Numbered from the stretch's first letter, positions 29,035-42,579 are shown. The stretch: DNA of 64,000 bases from Brevundimonas sp. G8 (GCF_902506205.1 NZ_LR732816.1:1414106-1478105); one strand, 5' to 3'. Notes: a model not told the origin generated them from the letters alone. Translations and numbers: made by a program.

Positions 29035-29808
29035 TTAGCGCAGCTTGATCTCAAACAATTGCGGCCAGCGCTTGCCGGTGACGAACAGACGCTTGCCAGC
29101 GGCGTCCCAGGCGATGCCGTTCAGGACGTCGTCGTTGGGGTCCAGGCCGATGTCCTTGGGGACCAGGGCGGTCAGGTCGATGAAGGCCTTCACCACGCCG
29201 GTCTCGGGGTCGATGCGGGCGATGCGGTTGTCTTGCCAGATGTTGGCGAAGACCTCGCCATCGATCCATTCCAGCTCGTTGATCTGCGTCAGCGGTTGGC
29301 CGTCGGCGGTGACGGAGACCCGGCCGGTCTCGGCCAGCGTTTCGGGGTCGAGGAAGCGCAGCTGGTCTGTGCCGTCGCTCATGATCAGGCGGCGGCCGTC
29401 TGTGGTCAGGGCCCAGCCTTCGCCCGGATAGGAGAAGCCGCCAAGCGGCGAGAAGTCGTCCAGCTTCCAGATGAAGCCGATGTGGTTGCGCCAGGTCAGG
29501 CTGTAGAGCTTGCCGTTCAGCGTGGTCATGCCCTCGCCGAAATAGACGGTCGGCAGATCGCGCTGGCGCAGCACCTCGCCGGTCTCCAACTGCACCTGGC
29601 GGATGAAGGACGGATACATGCCGGTGCTCTCGTAGAGGCCGCCGTCATGGAAGAAGAGGCCCTCGGTGAAGGCCGCAGTGTCGTGCGGATAGGCCCGCAC
29701 GACCTCGTAGGACTGGATCGGAACCTCGGCCCGGACGGGCAGGGAAACGCCTGTCGCCAGAAGCAGGCCGGCGACAAGACCGGCGAGATGGGACGACAGG
29801 CGGGTCAT
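29035..29808 (-). CDS. Glutaminyl-peptide cyclotransferase (Glu_cyclase_2 type)
   Basis: This 257-residue secreted enzyme forms N-terminal pyroglutamate. A signal peptide precedes AEVPIQSYEVVRAYPHD. The five-bladed propeller signature residues appear as AFTEGLFFHDGGLYESTG, NELEWIDGEVFANIWQ and LNGIAWDAAGKRLFVTGK, as in papaya-type bacterial QCs. I chose ATG 29808, five bases after the terC stop codon, so the two are probably one transcript. The joint role with TerC is unknown. Confidence 0.88.
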   Translation of the reverse strand: MTRLSSHLAGLVAGLLLATGVSLPVRAEVPIQSYEVVRAYPHDTAAFTEGLFFHDGGLYESTGMYPSFIRQVQLETGEVLRQRDLPTVYFGEGMTTLNGKLYSLTWRNHIGFIWKLDDFSPLGGFSYPGEGWALTTDGRRLIMSDGTDQLRFLDPETLAETGRVSVTADGQPLTQINELEWIDGEVFANIWQDNRIARIDPETGVVKAFIDLTALVPKDIGLDPNDDVLNGIAWDAAGKRLFVTGKRWPQLFEIKLR

Positions 29809-29813
29809 AGGTG

Positions 29814-30641
29814 TCAGGCCTTTTCTGCGGCGGCTTCGGCCTCGGCCTTCTGGGCGCGGACCTCGGCGGCGTTCGCCTCGCTGCGGGCCCGTTCGGCCTG
29901 TTCCTTCTTGGTGGCGCCGCGACGACCCATCATGTTCAACGCCTCCACGCCGGCCGAGAAGGCCATGGCCGCATAGATATAGCCCTTGGGCACGTGATAG
30001 CCGAAGCCGTCGGCGATCAACACCATGCCGATCATCAGCAGGAAGCCGAGCGCCAGCATGACCACGCTGGGGTTCTTGTTGATGAAGTTGGCCAGGGGGT
30101 CGGCGGCCAGCAGCATGACGGTCACGGCGACCAGGACGGCGACGACCATGATCGGCAGATGTTCGGTCATGCCGACGGCGGTCAGGATCGAGTCGATCGA
30201 GAAGACTATGTCGAGGATGATGATCTGGAAGATCGCGGCGCCCGCGTTCATGATCATGACGTCCTTTTTGTCGAGGACGGCGTCGCTGGGCGTGGGATCG
30301 ACGGTGTGGTGGATTTCCTTGGTGGCCTTCCAGACCAGGAACAGGCCGCCCGCGATCAGGATCAGATCCTTCCACGAGAATTCGTTGCCCATGACGGTGA
30401 AGACCGGCTGAACCAGGCCGACCAGCCAGGCGATGATCGACAACAGAGCCAAGCGCATGACCAGGGCCAGGCCGATGCCGATGCGGCGGACCTTCTGGCG
30501 CTGGTGCTCGGGCAGCTTGTTCGAGAGGATGGAGATGAAGATCAGGTTGTCGATCCCGAGCACCACCTCCATCACGATGAGGGTCACCAATGCGGCCCAG
30601 GCGGCCGGATCGGAGAGAAGCGGGGTGATGCTGTCGAGCAT
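29814..30641 (-). CDS. TerC family integral membrane protein (possible Mn exporter)
   Basis: This 275-residue inner-membrane protein has about seven TM helices. The TerC signatures are [19 protein letters not shown] and [16 protein letters not shown], which carry the paired acidic residues thought to bind metal. The C-terminal 40 residues form an Ala/Glu/Lys-rich coiled coil ([17 protein letters not shown]). Relatives such as Alx export manganese. I looked for a yybP-ykoY riboswitch upstream and did not find one. The ribosome site AGGAACCCCA precedes ATG 30641. Confidence 0.9.
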   Translation of the reverse strand: MLDSITPLLSDPAAWAALVTLIVMEVVLGIDNLIFISILSNKLPEHQRQKVRRIGIGLALVMRLALLSIIAWLVGLVQPVFTVMGNEFSWKDLILIAGGLFLVWKATKEIHHTVDPTPSDAVLDKKDVMIMNAGAAIFQIIILDIVFSIDSILTAVGMTEHLPIMVVAVLVAVTVMLLAADPLANFINKNPSVVMLALGFLLMIGMVLIADGFGYHVPKGYIYAAMAFSAGVEALNMMGRRGATKKEQAERARSEANAAEVRAQKAEAEAAAEKA

Positions 30642-31235
30642 TGGGGTTCCTGAGGGGGATAAAAGCTTGAGCGGAAAGCGCTAGGGCCGCCGCGAGTTCC
30701 GATCAAGCGAGAGGGTGCGGCGTCATGGTCGCACCCCCTGTCACTCTGCGATGGAAACATGGCGTGCGGAAGCGCCTTCGCGCTTTCGCTGCGAAGTTAT
30801 TGGAGGGCTGGGCGGAGCGCCGGGCCTTCGCCCGGAGTGTGAGTTTGTAAGTACCGTTTCGACGAAGGGTATGACGCTCCGCGCGGAAGGTTGGCCTGCA
30901 AGCTCGGGGCGTCGAGCGGTGGCGGTCTTATCGCCTAACCCCATAAGCCTGCGACGGGTCGGCGGGGTCTGCGAACCCCGTCCCGAGTGCGATCGAGTAT
31001 CCCCCTCGACCCTCCGGCACCGCTCCATGAGTCGATGTCAGCGCGAGCCGTTTCAGACCCGCTCCCGTTCCATCCGCTCCCGCCGCCGCAAGGTCGCAGG
31101 CCAAGCGAGCCCTCCGATGCGACGGGACGGGTGTATTATGCGGCGGTTTGACACCGTGGGCAGGAGAACGAGGACATAAATCGGCAAGCTGTTGAAATCT
31201 CTAGGGATGAACCAGCGTCATTGTGATGGCTGACC
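30642..31235. other. Gene-free stretch with several hairpins; possible structured RNA or repeat
   Basis: I see no supported gene here. Hairpins include AGGGTGCG/CGCACCC (30713-30736), CCGGGC-CTTC-GCCCGG (about 30820-30835), GGCGGTCTTATCGCC (30921-30935) and GGGGT-CTGCGA-ACCCC (30964-30979). GGAGCG near 30814 could also pair with CGCTCC near 31020 and enclose them. It does not match RNase P, tmRNA, SRP or 6S RNA landmarks that I know. A minus-strand frame at 30741-31028 has biased composition and no ribosome site. Confidence 0.4.
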
Positions 31236-31386
31236 GTCGTCTCCTCCCCGCGCAGCGGGGAGGTGGCGCAGCGCTTGTTCAGCGCCGCGACGGAGGGGTT
31301 CTTCACCGCATCACAGGCGCCTGTGGGACTTCGAGAGCCCCTCCACCGCTTCGCGGTCCCCCTCCCCATTTCGTTCGGAGGAGACG
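31236..31386 (-). repeat. Intergenic palindromic repeat, family A (copy 2)
   Basis: Read on the minus strand this is homologous along its length to copy 1 at 5194-5347. It shares the terminal GTCTCCTCC, ATGGGGAGGGGGACCGCGAA, GCGGTGGAGGGGCTCT and CCCCTCCGTC. The central part differs most. It sits upstream of the ATP synthase operon. Confidence 0.8.
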
Positions 31387-31605
31387 GGTTGTCTTTCGTC
31401 ACCCCTTTCCACCCCCTGCGGCATCGACGCGCCTTCACGCAATGTTGCGAGCGGCGAAACCCCGTGCTATCAGGCGCCCGGCTTGAAGGGGGCGTATTCA
31501 CGGATACGGCCTCTGTCGTGCTTTCCGTAAGCATTTCAAGCTTTTGACCGTTGCGAGCCTCGCAGTCGGTCGCGACCCTGACACAACGACCTCGGACCCT
31601 AATCA

Positions 31606-32160
31606 GTGGCTGATGATTTCAGAACGACGGAAGTCGGCGATCGCTACGCACAGGCGCTGTTTGACCTGGCGCTGGAAACCGGCCGCCTGGACGCCGTGCG
31701 CGCCGATCTGAAGTCGCTGAAGGCGGCCTGGATCGAGAGCGCCGACCTGCGTCGTCTGGCCGCTTCGCCCGTCATTTCCGCCGACGATCAGGCCAAGGGT
31801 CTGGTCGCCATCGCCGCCAAGGCCAGGTTCGAACAGACAACGTCCAACTTCCTGGGTCTGCTGGCCCAGAACCATCGCGCCAAGGACCTGCCCGCCGTCA
31901 TCGCCGGGTTCGAAGCCCGCTACGCCAAACACGCCGGCGTCGTCGCCGCCGAGGTTGTCTCGGCCCAGGCGCTGGACGCCAAACAGGTCGCCGCCATCAC
32001 CGCCGCCCTGTCCAAGAGCCTGGGCAAGGCGCCGGAACTGACCGCGCGCGTCGATCCGTCGATCCTGGGCGGCCTGAAGATCAAGGTCGGCTCGAAACTG
32101 TTCGACGCCTCGCTGAAGACCAAGCTCGACCAGATGAAGTTCGCCCTCAAGCGCGCATAA
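31606..32160 (+). CDS. atpH: F0F1 ATP synthase subunit delta
   Basis: This is the stator subunit that links F1 alpha subunits to the Fo b subunits. The 184-residue protein begins [16 protein letters not shown] and ends with the conserved [22 protein letters not shown]. The start is GTG 31606. It is the first gene of the F1 operon atpHAGDC. The Fo genes are not present here, as usual in alphaproteobacteria. Confidence 0.95.
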   Translation: MADDFRTTEVGDRYAQALFDLALETGRLDAVRADLKSLKAAWIESADLRRLAASPVISADDQAKGLVAIAAKARFEQTTSNFLGLLAQNHRAKDLPAVIAGFEARYAKHAGVVAAEVVSAQALDAKQVAAITAALSKSLGKAPELTARVDPSILGGLKIKVGSKLFDASLKTKLDQMKFALKRA

Positions 32161-33765
<1,605 letters not shown>

Positions 33766-33798
33766 ACCCCGCCGGATAGCTGAGAGAGTAAGCGCCGG

Positions 33799-36250
<2,452 letters not shown>

Positions 36251-36252
36251 TC

Positions 36253-36522
36253 ATGGCCGGCAAGCTGAACTTCTCCCTCGTCTCGCCGGAACGCGAGGTC
36301 TTTTCGGGCCTCGTGGACCAGGTGGACGCGCCGGGCGTCGAGGGCGACTTCGGCGTCCTGCCCGACCACGCCCCCTTCATGACCGCCCTGCGCGCGGGTC
36401 TGGTCACCGTCTATAACGGCGGAACCAAGGTCCAGTACGACGTCCACGGCGGCTTCGCCGACGTCAACGGCGAAGGCTTGACCATCCTGGCCGAACAGGC
36501 TGTCGAGGTCTTCGCGGGCTAA
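36253..36522 (+). CDS. atpC: F0F1 ATP synthase subunit epsilon, beta-sandwich only
   Basis: This rotor subunit is only 89 residues long. The N-terminal beta-sandwich is complete (NFSLVSPEREVFSGLVDQVD, GDFGVLPDHAPFMTAL). The C-terminal helical hairpin found in E. coli epsilon, which inhibits ATP hydrolysis, is absent. Inhibition may instead depend on the alphaproteobacterial zeta subunit, which is not encoded here. A strong terminator follows 25 bases after the stop. Confidence 0.93.
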   Translation: MAGKLNFSLVSPEREVFSGLVDQVDAPGVEGDFGVLPDHAPFMTALRAGLVTVYNGGTKVQYDVHGGFADVNGEGLTILAEQAVEVFAG

Positions 36523-36546
36523 CCCTTCAAAGGGGCGAACGATTTG

Positions 36547-36577
36547 AGGCCTCCCGTTTCGGCGGGAGGCCTTTTTC
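36547..36577 (+). terminator. Terminator of the atpHAGDC operon
   Basis: Perfect 10-base arms AGGCCTCCCG and CGGGAGGCCT enclose TTTCGG and are followed by TTTTCG. It ends the F1 operon before the serine hydrolase gene. Confidence 0.9.
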
Positions 36578-36606
36578 GTGGGCGGCGGTCGCGCTAGGAC
36601 CACCCC

Positions 36607-37740
36607 ATGACCGATCTCATAGACATCCAAGGCGTCTGCGCACCCGGCTTTGAGGCCGTGCGCGAGGCGTTTGCCGCCAACTTTACCGAGGCGCCCGAGG
36701 GGCTGAACGAGCAGGCGGCGCGGTTCAGCGTGCTGGTCGAGGGCGAGGCGGTCGTCGATCTGTGGGCGGGCCATGCGGATACGGCCAAGGCCATGCCGTT
36801 CACGGAGACGACCCTGACCTCGGTCTTCTCGACCGGCAAGGCGGTGATGGCGATCCTGATGGCGACGGCGGTCGAGGCGGGGCAGGTCGACTATGACCAG
36901 ACGGTCGCCTCGCTGTGGCCCGAGTTCGGGGCGGCGGGCAAGGCGGACGTGACCGTGGCCCAGTTGATGAGCCACCAGTCGGGTCTACCGGGCTTTTCCG
37001 AGGCGGTCGATCCGACGATCTGGTTCGATGTGCCCGCCGTGCTGGCGCGGCTGGCGGCCCAGGCGCCGATGTGGGCGCCGGGCACGGCCTCGGGCTATCA
37101 TCCCGTCACGGTGGGCTATCTGGCCAATGAGGTGTTTCGCCGCGCGACGGGGCGGACGATGGGCCAGACGCTGCGCCAGGACTTCGCCGATCTGGATCTG
37201 TGGATCGGCCTGCCGGAGAGCGAACACGGGCGCGTGGCGCAGATGAGGAAACCGACCTCCGCCCCCAGCCTGGGCGTGGTCGATCCGATCAAACAGGCGG
37301 CCTTCCTGGATCGCGGCTCGGCGCCCGGCGGGCGCGGCTCGGCAGCATGGCGCGAGATGGAGATTCCGTCGGCCAACCTGCACGGCACGGCCTTGGGGCT
37401 GGCGCGGATGATGGGGGTGGTCGCCAACGGCGGGGCTTTGGACGGCCGGTCGGTGCTGTCGGCGGGGACGCTGGAGCAGTTGACGCGCGAACGCATCCAC
37501 GGGGCGGACAAGGTGCTGCCGTTCGAGATCCGCTGGGCGGCGGGGCTGATGCGCAACGACGGGCTGAAGGTGTTCGGGCCGGATGAGGCGTTCGGCCACT
37601 ATGGCTGGGGCGGGTCGATGGCCATGGCCGATCCATCGCGCCGGTTGTCGGCGGCCTATGTGATGACGCGCCAGTCGCCGCACCTGATCGGCGACCCCCG
37701 GCCCAAGCGGCTGTTGGACGCCCTTTACGCCGCCTTCTGA
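36607..37740 (+). CDS. Serine hydrolase, beta-lactamase/EstB-like family
   Basis: This 377-residue esterase or lactamase-fold enzyme has the SxxK catalytic motif STGK (Ser75, Lys78). Further features are MSHQSGLPGF, the Tyr of SGYHPVTVGYLA in place of YxN, and a C-terminal GHYGWGGSMAMADP. There is no signal peptide, so it acts in the cytoplasm and is unlikely to be a true beta-lactamase. Its 3' end overlaps the convergent MFS gene by 16 bases. Confidence 0.9.
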   Translation: MTDLIDIQGVCAPGFEAVREAFAANFTEAPEGLNEQAARFSVLVEGEAVVDLWAGHADTAKAMPFTETTLTSVFSTGKAVMAILMATAVEAGQVDYDQTVASLWPEFGAAGKADVTVAQLMSHQSGLPGFSEAVDPTIWFDVPAVLARLAAQAPMWAPGTASGYHPVTVGYLANEVFRRATGRTMGQTLRQDFADLDLWIGLPESEHGRVAQMRKPTSAPSLGVVDPIKQAAFLDRGSAPGGRGSAAWREMEIPSANLHGTALGLARMMGVVANGGALDGRSVLSAGTLEQLTRERIHGADKVLPFEIRWAAGLMRNDGLKVFGPDEAFGHYGWGGSMAMADPSRRLSAAYVMTRQSPHLIGDPRPKRLLDALYAAF

Positions 37741-39239
37741 ACAGGGCCGGGGGCGGTCAGCAGGCCGATCAAGCCGGCGACGCCCGCGCAGGCCGCGCAG
37801 GTCAGGATCACCGCCCGGAAGGCGGCGTGGAAGGCGTCGCGGCCAAGGGGCGTCATCTCCGCGCCCGACATGACCTGGGCCAGCAGGGCGCGGCCGTCGG
37901 GCAGGTTCGCGACGGCGGCGAAGACCGCCGACAGCACCAAGCCCAACAGGGCGACGGCCAGCAGGCTGGCGACGCGAGCCACGGCGTTGTTGACGCCCGA
38001 AGCCACGCCCGTATGTCCGGCCTTCACCGCCCCCATCACCGTCGCTGTCAGCGGCCCCACGGCCAGGGTCATGCCGATCGCCAGAACCGTCATTCCCGCC
38101 AGCGGCCCATCGACATAGCCGGCGCCGAGCGCAGGGATCGCCAGCAGGGCCAGGCCGATGCCCGCGAGCGCCGGGCCGACGCTGAGCGACAGCCGGGCGC
38201 CGAACCGGTCGGCGATCCGCCCGGCCAGGCCCGAGAACAGTCCCATGACGGCGGCGAAGGGCAGCATGGCCGCCCCCGCCTCGGTCGCGCTCCAGCCGTG
38301 TACGCGGATCAGGTCGAACGGGAGGAAGAACATGGCGCCGCCCAAGGCGAAATAGAGCAGCAGGGTCAGCAGATTGACGCCGCTGAACACCGAAGAGCGA
38401 AACAGGCCCAGCGGCATCATGGGATGGCTTTGGCGCGCCTCGGCCCAGACGAAGGCGGCCAGAAGGGCGACGCCGCCGACCAGTCCGCCGAGAATGACAG
38501 GCGAGGCGAAGCCCAGATCGGGCGCCGCCGTCAGCGCCCAGGTCAGGGCGCCCAGACCCGCGACGGCCAGTACGGCGCCCATCCAGTCCAGGCCCTTGGC
38601 GTCGGGATCGCGGCTTTCGGGCGTGACCGCTAGGGTGACGACGGCGGTCAGGATCGCCAGCGGGACATTGATCCAGAAGATGGCGCGCCAGTCGGCGGCG
38701 TCGGCCAGCCACCCGCCGATCAGCGGTCCGATCATGCCGGTCAGGGCGCCGAAGCCGGCCCAGGTTCCAAAGGCCTTGCCGCGCTCCTCCGGCGGGAAGG
38801 TCGCGCCGATCACCGCCAGGGCGCCGGGCGTCAGCAGGGCCGCGCCAATCCCCTGCACCGCGCGACCGGCGATCAGGGCCTGAACCGAGGGCGCCAGGGC
38901 GCAGCCGATGGAGGCCAGGGCGAAGATCGCCACCCCGATCAGGAAGACGCGGCGTCGCCCGAACCGGTCGCCCGCCGCCCCGCCGATCAAAACGAGGGCG
39001 CCCAGGGTCAAGAGATAGGCGTTCGACACCCACTGCACCGCCGCGGTTCCCGCCGCCAGATCGCGCTGCACGGCGGGCAGGGCGACGCCCAGGGCCGAGC
39101 CGTCGATGAAGGTCAGGCTGGATCCCAGGACGGTCGCCGCCAGCACCCAGCGTTTGCGCGCCGCCGACAGGTCATGTTCTGGATGGGCGGCGGCGTGGAC
39201 CTGTCCGCCTTCGCAGGGGCCGGGTTGGGCGGTCGTCAT
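37725..39239 (-). CDS. MFS transporter, DHA2 (14-TM) family
   Basis: This is a proton-driven drug/metabolite efflux pump of 504 residues with about 14 TM helices. Motif A is GAAGDRFGRRRVFLIG, and SSLTFIDGSALGVALP at helix 1 carries motif D1-like residues. LTPGALAVIGATFPPEERG is typical of the EmrB/QacA branch. The start ATG 39239 follows a strong AAGGAGG. The cargo is unknown. A RarD-like permease gene lies 26 bases upstream on the same strand, perhaps co-transcribed. Confidence 0.92.
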   Translation of the reverse strand: MTTAQPGPCEGGQVHAAAHPEHDLSAARKRWVLAATVLGSSLTFIDGSALGVALPAVQRDLAAGTAAVQWVSNAYLLTLGALVLIGGAAGDRFGRRRVFLIGVAIFALASIGCALAPSVQALIAGRAVQGIGAALLTPGALAVIGATFPPEERGKAFGTWAGFGALTGMIGPLIGGWLADAADWRAIFWINVPLAILTAVVTLAVTPESRDPDAKGLDWMGAVLAVAGLGALTWALTAAPDLGFASPVILGGLVGGVALLAAFVWAEARQSHPMMPLGLFRSSVFSGVNLLTLLLYFALGGAMFFLPFDLIRVHGWSATEAGAAMLPFAAVMGLFSGLAGRIADRFGARLSLSVGPALAGIGLALLAIPALGAGYVDGPLAGMTVLAIGMTLAVGPLTATVMGAVKAGHTGVASGVNNAVARVASLLAVALLGLVLSAVFAAVANLPDGRALLAQVMSGAEMTPLGRDAFHAAFRAVILTCAACAGVAGLIGLLTAPGPVQKAA

Positions 39240-39265
39240 GGCCTCGCCTCCTTGAAGAGCGGAGG

Positions 39266-40189
39266 CTACGCCGGTTCCGCCGTGGTCTTCAACGCCTCGC
39301 GCGCCGCGCGGCTGCGATTGGCGGCGCCCAGGGCGAAGATGCCGGCGCCGGCCCAGATGAAGACGAACGAGACGATGCGCAGCGGCGTCAGGGCCTCGCC
39401 CGTCAGGACGCCGCAGGCGAACTGGAGCGTGGGGGCCAGAAACTGGATGAAGCCGACGGTGGACAGGGGCAGGCGCCGCGCCGACCAGGCGAACAGCACC
39501 AGCGGGATCACCGTCGCCGGCCCGTTGATCAGGGCCCAGGCCAGGCCCGAGGGCGAAGAAAAGCCTACTGCCTGGCCCTGGATCGTCAGCCAGGCCAGGA
39601 AGACCGCGCCGATGGGCAACAGCACCAGGCATTCGACGAACAGGCCGGTCTGGGCGGAGGCGGGGACACGCTTTCGGATCACCGCATAGCCGCAGAATGT
39701 GACGGCCAGGGTCAGGCCGATGATCGGCACATGGCCCAGGGCGACGGTCTGGATCACGACCCCGACGGCGGCGAGACCGATGGCGACGGCGCTCCAGCGG
39801 TCGATCTTCTCGCGGAACAGCACGGCCCCCGCCGCCATGTTGAGCAGGGGGTTGATGTAGTAGCCGAGGCTGGCCTCCAGCGTCGCATGGTGCGTCGTGG
39901 CGAAGACGTAGAGGCTCCAGTTCGTGGCGATCAGCAGGGCCGACAGGGCCAGCCAGGCCAGGGTGCGCGGGGTGGCCAAGACCTTGCGCGCCTCGCCCCA
40001 CTGACCGGCCAGCAGCAGGACGAGGCCGGCGACGAAGACCGACCAGACGGCTCGGTGGGCCAGGATCTCGGGCGCGCCGAAGCCGTGGGCCGCCATCGCC
40101 ATGAACAGCAGCGGCAAGAGACCCCACAGGGTGTAGCAGGCGATGGCCGTGCCGACCGCGCGGGGGTCATTGGGGGTGGCGGAGGTCAT
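39266..40189 (-). CDS. rarD: EamA family transporter, RarD-like
   Basis: This is a ten-TM drug/metabolite transporter superfamily protein of 307 residues. RarD hallmarks are GTAIACYTLWGLLPLLF, EILAHRAVWSVF, NWSLYVFATTHHATLEASLG and GYYINPLLNMAAG. I chose ATG 40189; a TTG six codons upstream is possible. The transported compound is not known, and the symbol is by family similarity. Confidence 0.88.
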   Translation of the reverse strand: MTSATPNDPRAVGTAIACYTLWGLLPLLFMAMAAHGFGAPEILAHRAVWSVFVAGLVLLLAGQWGEARKVLATPRTLAWLALSALLIATNWSLYVFATTHHATLEASLGYYINPLLNMAAGAVLFREKIDRWSAVAIGLAAVGVVIQTVALGHVPIIGLTLAVTFCGYAVIRKRVPASAQTGLFVECLVLLPIGAVFLAWLTIQGQAVGFSSPSGLAWALINGPATVIPLVLFAWSARRLPLSTVGFIQFLAPTLQFACGVLTGEALTPLRIVSFVFIWAGAGIFALGAANRSRAAREALKTTAEPA

Positions 40190-40256
40190 TGGAGTATGTT
40201 CTTCCAAGCCTTTTCCATCATCTTCGGGTCAAGCTCGAGGATGACTGGTCGGATGC

Positions 40257-41303
40257 TTACACCGTGATCGAACGGTATCCCGACGACGACGTGATGACAC
40301 CCGTCTCGTCCAGCAGCTGGGCGATCTGGATGGCGTTCAGGGCGGCGCCCTTGCGCAGGTTGTCGGACACGACCCACAGGTTCAGGCCGTGATCAACGGT
40401 CGGATCCTTGCGGATGCGCGACACATAGACGGCGTGTTCGCCGGCCGCGTCGACCGGGGTGATATAGCCGTCGTGCTCCTGCTTATCGATCACCAGAACG
40501 CCGGGCGCCTCGCGCAGGATGGCGCGGGCCTCGTCGGGTTCCATGGCGCGGTCGAACTCGATGTTGACGGCCTCGGAGTGGCCCACGAAGACCGGCACGC
40601 GCACGCAGGTGACGGTGACCTTGATGTCCGGGTCCAGCATCTTGTGCGTCTCGTCCGACATCTTCTGCTCCTCGTCGGTCGAGCCGTCCTCAAGGAAGGC
40701 GCCGATGTAGGGGATGACGTTGAAGGCGATCTGTTTGGGGAACTTCTTGGGACGCGCGTCGCCCAGGCCGTAGATGGCCTTGGTCTGGTTCCACAGCTCG
40801 TCCATGCCTTCCTTGCCGGCGCCGGACACCGACTGATAGGTCGAGACGACCACCCGCTTGATCTTGGCCGCATCGTGCAGGGGCTTCAGCGCCGTGACCA
40901 GCTGGATCGTCGAGCAGTTGGGGTTGGCGATGATGTTCTTCTTTTTGGCGTCCTTGACCGCGTCCGGGTTCACTTCCGGCACGATCAGCGGCACGTCGGG
41001 GTCCTTGCGGAAGGCCGAGGAGTTGTCGATCACGATGGGGCCGGCCTTGCCGATCTTTTCAGACCAGGCGCGCGACACGTCGCCGCCGGCGGACATCAGG
41101 ACGATGTCGACGGTCGAGAAGTCGAACTGTTCGATGTCCTGGCATTTGATGGTCTTGTCGCCGAAGGAGACCTCGACGCCCTTGGACTTGCGCGAGGCGA
41201 TGGCGTGGATGGCGTCGACGGGGAATTCGACCTCTTCCAGGATGTTCAGCATTTCGCGGCCCACATTGCCCGTGGCTCCGACGATGGCGACGCGATAACC
41301 CAT
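40257..41303 (-). CDS. asd: Aspartate-semialdehyde dehydrogenase
   Basis: This enzyme makes L-aspartate 4-semialdehyde, the branch point to lysine, diaminopimelate, threonine and methionine. The 348-residue protein has the NADP fold GATGNVGREML at the N-terminus and catalytic Cys130 in NPNCSTIQ. The active-site region continues with STYQSVSGAGKEGMDE. The start ATG 41303 follows AAGGAC at about 9 bases. It is a core gene, and lysA of the same pathway is also in the window. Confidence 0.96.
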   Translation of the reverse strand: MGYRVAIVGATGNVGREMLNILEEVEFPVDAIHAIASRKSKGVEVSFGDKTIKCQDIEQFDFSTVDIVLMSAGGDVSRAWSEKIGKAGPIVIDNSSAFRKDPDVPLIVPEVNPDAVKDAKKKNIIANPNCSTIQLVTALKPLHDAAKIKRVVVSTYQSVSGAGKEGMDELWNQTKAIYGLGDARPKKFPKQIAFNVIPYIGAFLEDGSTDEEQKMSDETHKMLDPDIKVTVTCVRVPVFVGHSEAVNIEFDRAMEPDEARAILREAPGVLVIDKQEHDGYITPVDAAGEHAVYVSRIRKDPTVDHGLNLWVVSDNLRKGAALNAIQIAQLLDETGVITSSSGYRSITV

Positions 41304-41451
41304 TTTTTCTTGTCCTTCGGACGCGCTACGCTCGGCTCAGCGGAGCCTCGCTGCTTGAGCGTTTTTTTGGTGTGGTGTTCGGCATTGCAAATAGGCGTTC
41401 GCAGCCGCGAAGCAATCGCTTTTCGGTTCGGGGGACTTTAAGCAGGGCGCC

Positions 41452-42543
41452 ATGACCTCCCGCATCCGCAACGCCTACGATATCCGCGTGGAAGAGGGCG
41501 TGCTGACGCCAGATCCAGAGCAGGCCGGCGTGATCGCGGCGCTGGAGCGACTGGAGGTCGATCTGGCCAAGCGCGGCCTGTTCGGCAAGGCGCCGGAGGT
41601 GCGGGGCGTCTACCTCTACGGCCCGCCGGGACGCGGCAAGTCGATGCTGATGGACCTGTTCTATTCGGCGACGCCCGAGCCGCGAAAGACCCGCGCCCAC
41701 TTCCACGCCTTCATGGCCCGCATCCACGACCTGGTGAAACAATGGCGCGAGGGGGATGCGAAGACGAGGAAGGCCGTGTTCGGCACCCACAAGGGCGACG
41801 ACCCGATCCCGCCGATCGCCAGGCTGATCGCGTCGGAAGCTCGGCTGCTGTGTTTCGACGAACTGCAGGTGACGGACATCGCCGACGCCATGATCCTGGG
41901 ACGGTTGTTCGAGGCCCTGTTCGAGGATCGGGTGGTACTGGCCATCACCTCGAACCGCGCGCCGGAAGACCTGTACAAGAACGGCATCAATCGCCAGCTC
42001 TTCACGCCCTTCATCGACATCATCCGCGACCGTTGCGCGGTGGTGGAGATGGCCGGCGCGCGCGACTGGCGGCGGGACCGGATGACGTCGGCCCAGGTGT
42101 GGCACACGCCCGACGACCGGGCAGAGTTCGAGGATCTGTGGCGCGAGCTGAAGGGCGGGGAGCCCGAGGCGTCGGCGCACCTGACCGTGCTGGGCCGCGA
42201 CGTGGTGGTGGCGCGCACCGTGGGCTCTATGGCCCGGGCGACGTTTGCCGACCTGTGCAGCAAGCCCTTGGGGCCACAGGACTATCTGGCCATCGCCCAG
42301 CGGTTCCACACTCTGTTCTTGGAAGACGTGCCGATCCTGAGCTCGGCCAATCATCACGAGGCGCGGCGTCTGGTGACGCTGGTGGACGCGCTCTACGAAG
42401 CCAAGACCAAGCTGATCGTGCTGGCGGCGGCCAAGCCCGAGGCCCTCTATACCGAAGGGGTGGGGGCGTTCGAGTTCGAACGGACCGTGTCGCGGTTCAA
42501 CGAGATGCAGAGCAAGGACTGGCTGGCGCACGTCCGCGACTGA
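41452..42543 (+). CDS. zapE: Cell division protein ZapE (AFG1-like ATPase)
   Basis: This 363-residue AAA-like ATPase modulates the FtsZ ring in E. coli; its mitochondrial relative is AFG1. Walker A is YGPPGRGKS (residues 56-64), and Walker B is RLLCFDELQVTDIADA. HFHAFMARIH and TSNRAPEDLYKNG are family-specific. It is divergent from asd with 148 bases between starts. The next gene is 36 bases downstream. Confidence 0.94.
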   Translation: MTSRIRNAYDIRVEEGVLTPDPEQAGVIAALERLEVDLAKRGLFGKAPEVRGVYLYGPPGRGKSMLMDLFYSATPEPRKTRAHFHAFMARIHDLVKQWREGDAKTRKAVFGTHKGDDPIPPIARLIASEARLLCFDELQVTDIADAMILGRLFEALFEDRVVLAITSNRAPEDLYKNGINRQLFTPFIDIIRDRCAVVEMAGARDWRRDRMTSAQVWHTPDDRAEFEDLWRELKGGEPEASAHLTVLGRDVVVARTVGSMARATFADLCSKPLGPQDYLAIAQRFHTLFLEDVPILSSANHHEARRLVTLVDALYEAKTKLIVLAAAKPEALYTEGVGAFEFERTVSRFNEMQSKDWLAHVRD

Positions 42544-42579
42544 CGGCTAGGGTGGGGGCTGACCTTCGGAGTGTTTCCC

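Noticed and set aside
30642..30800. A yybP-ykoY manganese riboswitch before terC
   Set aside because: The conserved loop sequences of that riboswitch were not found; only a simple GGGTGCG hairpin is present.
30741..31028. A 95-codon minus-strand frame in the gene-free region
   Set aside because: It is Arg/Ser/Pro-rich and overlaps hairpins, with no ribosome site; more likely noncoding or repeat.
30740..31060. RNase P RNA, tmRNA, SRP RNA or 6S RNA
   Set aside because: None of the universal sequence blocks (for example GAGGAAAGTCCGGGC of RNase P or a tag open frame of tmRNA) is present on either strand.
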